Origin: CAZQHK01 sp964593455
Lineage (GTDB): Bacteria; Muiribacteriota; CAYSPT01
DNA: 64,000 nucleotides
Direction of reading: 5' to 3'
Assembly: GCA_964593455.1 (NCBI GenBank)
Contig: CAZQHK010000019.1
Location: forward strand, 1-64,000
Below, in pieces: positions 60,961-64,000 of this stretch (the first letter of the stretch is position 1; each line of letters begins with the position of its first letter). The translations under genes and the position numbers were made by a program. The notes under the pieces are model-generated. The model saw only the letters and a program-made list of their open reading frames with translations. It ran no database searches and was not told the DNA's origin.

Positions 60961-62558
60961 TTCTTGATCCCGTAACAGTGGAGGTTATCGGCAACGCCCT
61001 CGGTTACACTGCCGAGGAGATGGGCATCGCCCTGAGAAACGCTGCCTACTCGCATAATATCAAAGAGCGGATGGACCACTCCTGCGCCCTGTTCGATAGC
61101 AGTGGAAAGCTGCTGGCACAGGCTGAACACATCCCCGTTCATCTCGGATCCCTTCCCTGGGGAGTCAAGAACACCATCCTGTACCTCAAGACCCGTTCCA
61201 TCCCCCTACTCCCCCAGGACATCGTCATGGTGAACGACCCGTATATCGCCGGGACCCACCTGAACGACATGACGCTTGTTAAGCCGATTTTTCATGGAGA
61301 CAAGTTGGTGGCGTTTAGCGCCAATAAAGCTCATCACATAGATGTGGGCGGCATCGCTCCCGGAAGCATATCCATGCGTGCAACAACACTCGAGCAGGAA
61401 GGCCTGATCATCGCACCGGTAAAAGTGATCGAAGGAGGTGTGCCATGTGAACCGGTTCGTGACCGGTTCATCAGCCAGGTAAGAAATCCGGACATCGCTC
61501 TCGGCGACCTCCGGGCCCAGATAGCTGCCGTAAACCTTGGTGAAAAAAGGGTGATTGAGCTCTTTGAACGATACGGCCCGGAGACCATATCAGGTGTTTT
61601 CGGAGAACTCCTCCGGCGGGGTGAAAAGCGCATGATCCACAGCCTACAGGCTATTCCACCGGGGATCTACCGGGCCGAAGACTGCCTGGAGGACATCACC
61701 GGGACAGGCAATCTTACCTGGATTCGGGTCAGCCTGACACGGTCCGCTGAGAAACTGCTCATCGACTTTGAGGGGACCGATCCCCAGGTGACCACGCCGC
61801 TCAATGCCGTTTTCGGCGTTACGTTATCGGCTTCTTATTTCGCGGTAAAATCGGTTATTGCCGCTGAAAACCCCCTTAACGAAGGTGATCTGAAACCGCT
61901 CCGGATCACCGCCCCGGAAGGTTCGCTAGTCAATCCCAGGAGATCCGCACCGGTGGCGGGAGGGAACCTGGAAACCTCTCAGCGCATTGCCGATACGGTG
62001 TTTAAAGCCCTGATATTGGCACTGCCCGGCCGGGTTCCCGCCGCGGCCCACGGTAGTATGAACAATGTCATCGTGGGGGGAGACGACCCAGAGCGCAACC
62101 GGTCGTTTGTGTACTATGAAACAATCGGTGGCGGAAGTGGCGGCCGGCCGGGTAAAGCGGGAGTCGACGGTATCCAGTGCAATATGACCAATACCATGAA
62201 CACTCCAATCGAAGCCATGGAACAATATTATCCACTGCTCTTCAAACGCTACGAGGTGCGGGAAGGGACCGGAGGCGCCGGGCGGTGGCCAGGCGGATGT
62301 GGAATAGTGCGGTCATGGACCCTGCTCGCTCCATCGGCAGAAATAACTGTCCTGGGAGACCGTACCAAAGTGCCTCCCTGGGGAGCGGCCGGAGGAGAAC
62401 CGGGAACCCCGGGAACCTACCAGGTACATCACCGTGACGGCTCGGTGGAGCAGCTGAGCAGCAAAAGTACGCTGACAATCAACAAACACGACTCGCTGGT
62501 TATCGAAACGCCGGGAGGCGGTGGATACGGTAAACACGAACCATCTTCGGCCGATTAA
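60957..62558 (+). CDS. hyuB: Hydantoinase B / oxoprolinase family subunit
   Basis: 533 aa, the normal length. 'DPVTVEVIGNALGYTAEEMG', 'RMDHSCALFDSSGKLLAQAE' and HIPVHLGSLPWGVK at the N-terminus are signature stretches. 'NDPYIAGTHLNDMTLVKPIF' and 'AHHIDVGG' hold likely metal ligands (Asp, His). The glycine-rich C-terminus ('ETPGGGGYG') is typical. Translationally coupled to HyuA, with which it forms the active complex. Confidence 0.95.
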   Translation: MILDPVTVEVIGNALGYTAEEMGIALRNAAYSHNIKERMDHSCALFDSSGKLLAQAEHIPVHLGSLPWGVKNTILYLKTRSIPLLPQDIVMVNDPYIAGTHLNDMTLVKPIFHGDKLVAFSANKAHHIDVGGIAPGSISMRATTLEQEGLIIAPVKVIEGGVPCEPVRDRFISQVRNPDIALGDLRAQIAAVNLGEKRVIELFERYGPETISGVFGELLRRGEKRMIHSLQAIPPGIYRAEDCLEDITGTGNLTWIRVSLTRSAEKLLIDFEGTDPQVTTPLNAVFGVTLSASYFAVKSVIAAENPLNEGDLKPLRITAPEGSLVNPRRSAPVAGGNLETSQRIADTVFKALILALPGRVPAAAHGSMNNVIVGGDDPERNRSFVYYETIGGGSGGRPGKAGVDGIQCNMTNTMNTPIEAMEQYYPLLFKRYEVREGTGGAGRWPGGCGIVRSWTLLAPSAEITVLGDRTKVPPWGAAGGEPGTPGTYQVHHRDGSVEQLSSKSTLTINKHDSLVIETPGGGGYGKHEPSSAD

Positions 62559-62594
62559 TTATCATGACATCCTGATCAACTATTATTTTTTTGT

Positions 62595-62622
62595 TTGCCA
62601 TTTACCTATATCCGATTATAAT
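62595..62622 (+). promoter_or_regulatory. Promoter of the 84-aa basic protein gene
   Basis: TTGCCA, a 16-bp spacer and a perfect TATAAT lie 32 nt before the ATG at 62655, in an AT-rich gap after hyuB. TAGGAA precedes the start codon. Confidence 0.55.
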
Positions 62623-62654
62623 TGAAGAAAGAAAAATATAGATAGGAACCTATT

Positions 62655-62909
62655 ATGCCAATTCGTGACCGGAGGAAATTCCTGCTGGACGATCCCAAGG
62701 GAAAAGCCCGTAAAGCGCTTCTCACAGGAGACAGGAAAGCAAAAGGTGAACGAGAGTATACTTTTAGATGGATTCAATCACGCATCGGGCCGGCTCTGCG
62801 AATAAAAGAAACCAAAGGAGAGAAAACCCGGCACATTACCATCCTGCAAAAAAAACTACCGCAGTTCATAGAGGACCTCAAGGAAATATCAAAAACCGTC
62901 AGGTACTGA
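62655..62909 (+). CDS. Small basic protein of unknown function (84 aa)
   Basis: I do not recognise it. About a third of the residues are Lys or Arg ('MPIRDRRKFLLDDPKGKARK', 'RWIQSRIGPALRIKETKGEK'), so nucleic-acid binding is possible. It is predicted helix-beta-helix, with no membrane segment. It has its own promoter and ribosome binding site, which supports a real gene. Confidence 0.6.
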   Translation: MPIRDRRKFLLDDPKGKARKALLTGDRKAKGEREYTFRWIQSRIGPALRIKETKGEKTRHITILQKKLPQFIEDLKEISKTVRY

Positions 62910-63088
62910 ACACGGCAGCCGTTTGATCAGGATATCTCACGATTTACGGTGAACTTGTCTGAGTTACATCTCCGGACGTTTTAAAAACCCTGATTTTATT
63001 GACGCAACTCCGGCCGTATGGTACGGTGAATTTAGTCCTTTTTCTATTGAAGTTATATCCCCGAGCAAGAGACTATCCACGATCCGGA

Positions 63089-64000
63089 ATGGGCGAAATC
63101 ATGAATTCGAAGCCATATGATTCGGATACTCCTGGGAAACCGAACGACTCTTCGTCTGAGCCCGGCGACAATTCGGTACAAGATGGTGTCGGAGACGATT
63201 TCTCCGATTTAGAAGAAGGCCCTTCCATGGAAGAAATCCTGGCGAAAGTCAGGGAACAGTTCGGCGAAGTGTCAGAGAGAGACGCCAGTCACTACACCAT
63301 TAATCTCGAATCCCTCATCTTCATCTACCAGAACTACCGCGATCACCTGGTAGATAACCGTCACCGCTCGCTCCAGGAACGGACCGACATGTATCTCAGC
63401 GCTTGCGACGAGAAGATATTCGATCACTTCATGAGTTGTTACAGCCGTTGCGTAAAGGACACCGAGCACCGTATAACGCTGAAAAAAAACCACACGATCT
63501 CTTTCACTGAATTCACCCATAACATTATGAGAACCCTTGAAACCATCGACCCGGACTTCAATTTCCAATACGTCAGCTTCATGCAGTCCCTGCGCTCGGA
63601 GATGGCCGAGGTAAATGAAAGCCTGCAGGAAAAGATTGAACTGCTGGGTATGAAAGAGTTCTTGCAGATGGAAGTCGACAGCAAACGGGAGAGCCTGCAT
63701 AATTCCAACCCCGAGTTTCTGGATTTTTTTGACGGAATCATGAAACATGACGAGAAACTTGTTTCGAATATTAACGACCATGATTTCCTAGACCTGCTGC
63801 TTGATTTTAAGAAACGGAACTATTTCCGGCGTATGATAATCATCAGACTGGCCCTGGAAAAAAACGAATCAAAGAACCTGGTGTTTCTGTTGATGGACCG
63901 TGGTTACCACGTTGGTTTCTGGTTTATAAATCCCAAAGGAGAAGCGTACCAGACCTGTGACTCGTTGTACAAAGAGGTGGAAAGAACCAGGATTCCCTTC
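63089..64000 (+). CDS. Large hydrophilic protein of unknown function (partial, 3' end outside window)
   Basis: At least 304 codons, open to the right edge; ATGs at 63089 and 63101 are both possible. The first ~50 residues are polar and acidic ('SSSEPGDNSVQDGVGDDFSD') and probably disordered. A helical, charged region follows ('LESLIFIYQNYRDHLVDNRH', 'DFNFQYVSFMQSLRSEMAEV'). Near residue 250 comes 'DFKKRNYFRRMIIIRLALEK', then 'NLVFLLMDRGYHVGFWFINP'. No signal, membrane segment or known motif is seen. Codon use matches the neighbours. Confidence 0.6.
   Translation, partial: MGEIMNSKPYDSDTPGKPNDSSSEPGDNSVQDGVGDDFSDLEEGPSMEEILAKVREQFGEVSERDASHYTINLESLIFIYQNYRDHLVDNRHRSLQERTDMYLSACDEKIFDHFMSCYSRCVKDTEHRITLKKNHTISFTEFTHNIMRTLETIDPDFNFQYVSFMQSLRSEMAEVNESLQEKIELLGMKEFLQMEVDSKRESLHNSNPEFLDFFDGIMKHDEKLVSNINDHDFLDLLLDFKKRNYFRRMIIIRLALEKNESKNLVFLLMDRGYHVGFWFINPKGEAYQTCDSLYKEVERTRIPF

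Overview
The window reads as one contiguous piece of an uncultivated, anaerobic, diderm (Gram-negative type) bacterium. A diderm envelope is suggested by a YaiO-like outer-membrane barrel and a lipobox lipoprotein. Anaerobic life is suggested by nine radical-SAM proteins, a ferredoxin-tailed aldo/keto reductase and a UbiU/UbiV-like iron-sulfur U32 pair. I do not assign a phylum. The MutL + DUF6754 membrane operon, the HEAT-repeat proteins and the FHA/GAF signalling are what I associate with poorly cultivated candidate phyla. I saw no rRNA, tRNA, CRISPR array, integrase or transposase.

Layout. 1-2426 (-): partial surface lipoprotein with phage-tail-like repeats. 2427-3505: repeat-rich intergenic DNA and one small gene. 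3498-6407 (-): lon and a small heat-shock protein. 6504-8825 (-): solitary N6-adenine methylase. 8864-16343 (-): eight-gene operon of MutL-type ATPase, barrel-sandwich protein, DUF6754 protein and four or five other membrane proteins, function unknown. 16582-19212 (-): clpB. 19617-28400 (+): HEAT proteins, adenosine-specific kinase, three radical-SAM enzymes, aldo/keto reductase, DUF5989 protein. 28485-35128 (-): response regulator, HEAT protein and processive GT2, then an LtaS-like sulfatase, YaiO-like barrel and small membrane proteins, a likely exopolysaccharide export/modification locus. 35274-43120 (-): six-gene tightly packed operon of four radical-SAM proteins (one Tes/Mss-like), an FAD oxidoreductase and an ICMT-like membrane methyltransferase. 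43278-46963 (-): partner-switching signalling genes. 47131-52455 (+): carbamoyltransferase, radical SAM, UbiU/UbiV-like pair, GNAT acyltransferase. 52483-57825: radical SAM, hydrolase, YIP1, secreted protein, histidine phosphatase. 57980-58840: decayed two-component pair. 58867-62558: hydantoinase A/B. 62655-64000: two unknown genes, the last cut by the window edge.

Three gene sets stand out as possible undescribed systems. The first is the MutL/DUF6754 membrane operon, which has the B12-mutase chaperone-type ATPase but no mutase. The second is the Tes-like/B12-radical-SAM operon, which I infer may modify lipid or other long-chain substrates. The third is the carbamoyltransferase/U32 operon, which could combine oxygen-independent hydroxylation with carbamoylation.

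Two families of dispersed, terminally inverted intergenic repeats recur through the window. One is a strongly hairpinned MITE-like element (complete copy at 25607-25857). The other is a modular ~200-bp repeat near 3.3, 28.4, 54.2 and 56.4 kb. Copies of both sit immediately upstream of genes and in two places supply the ribosome binding site.
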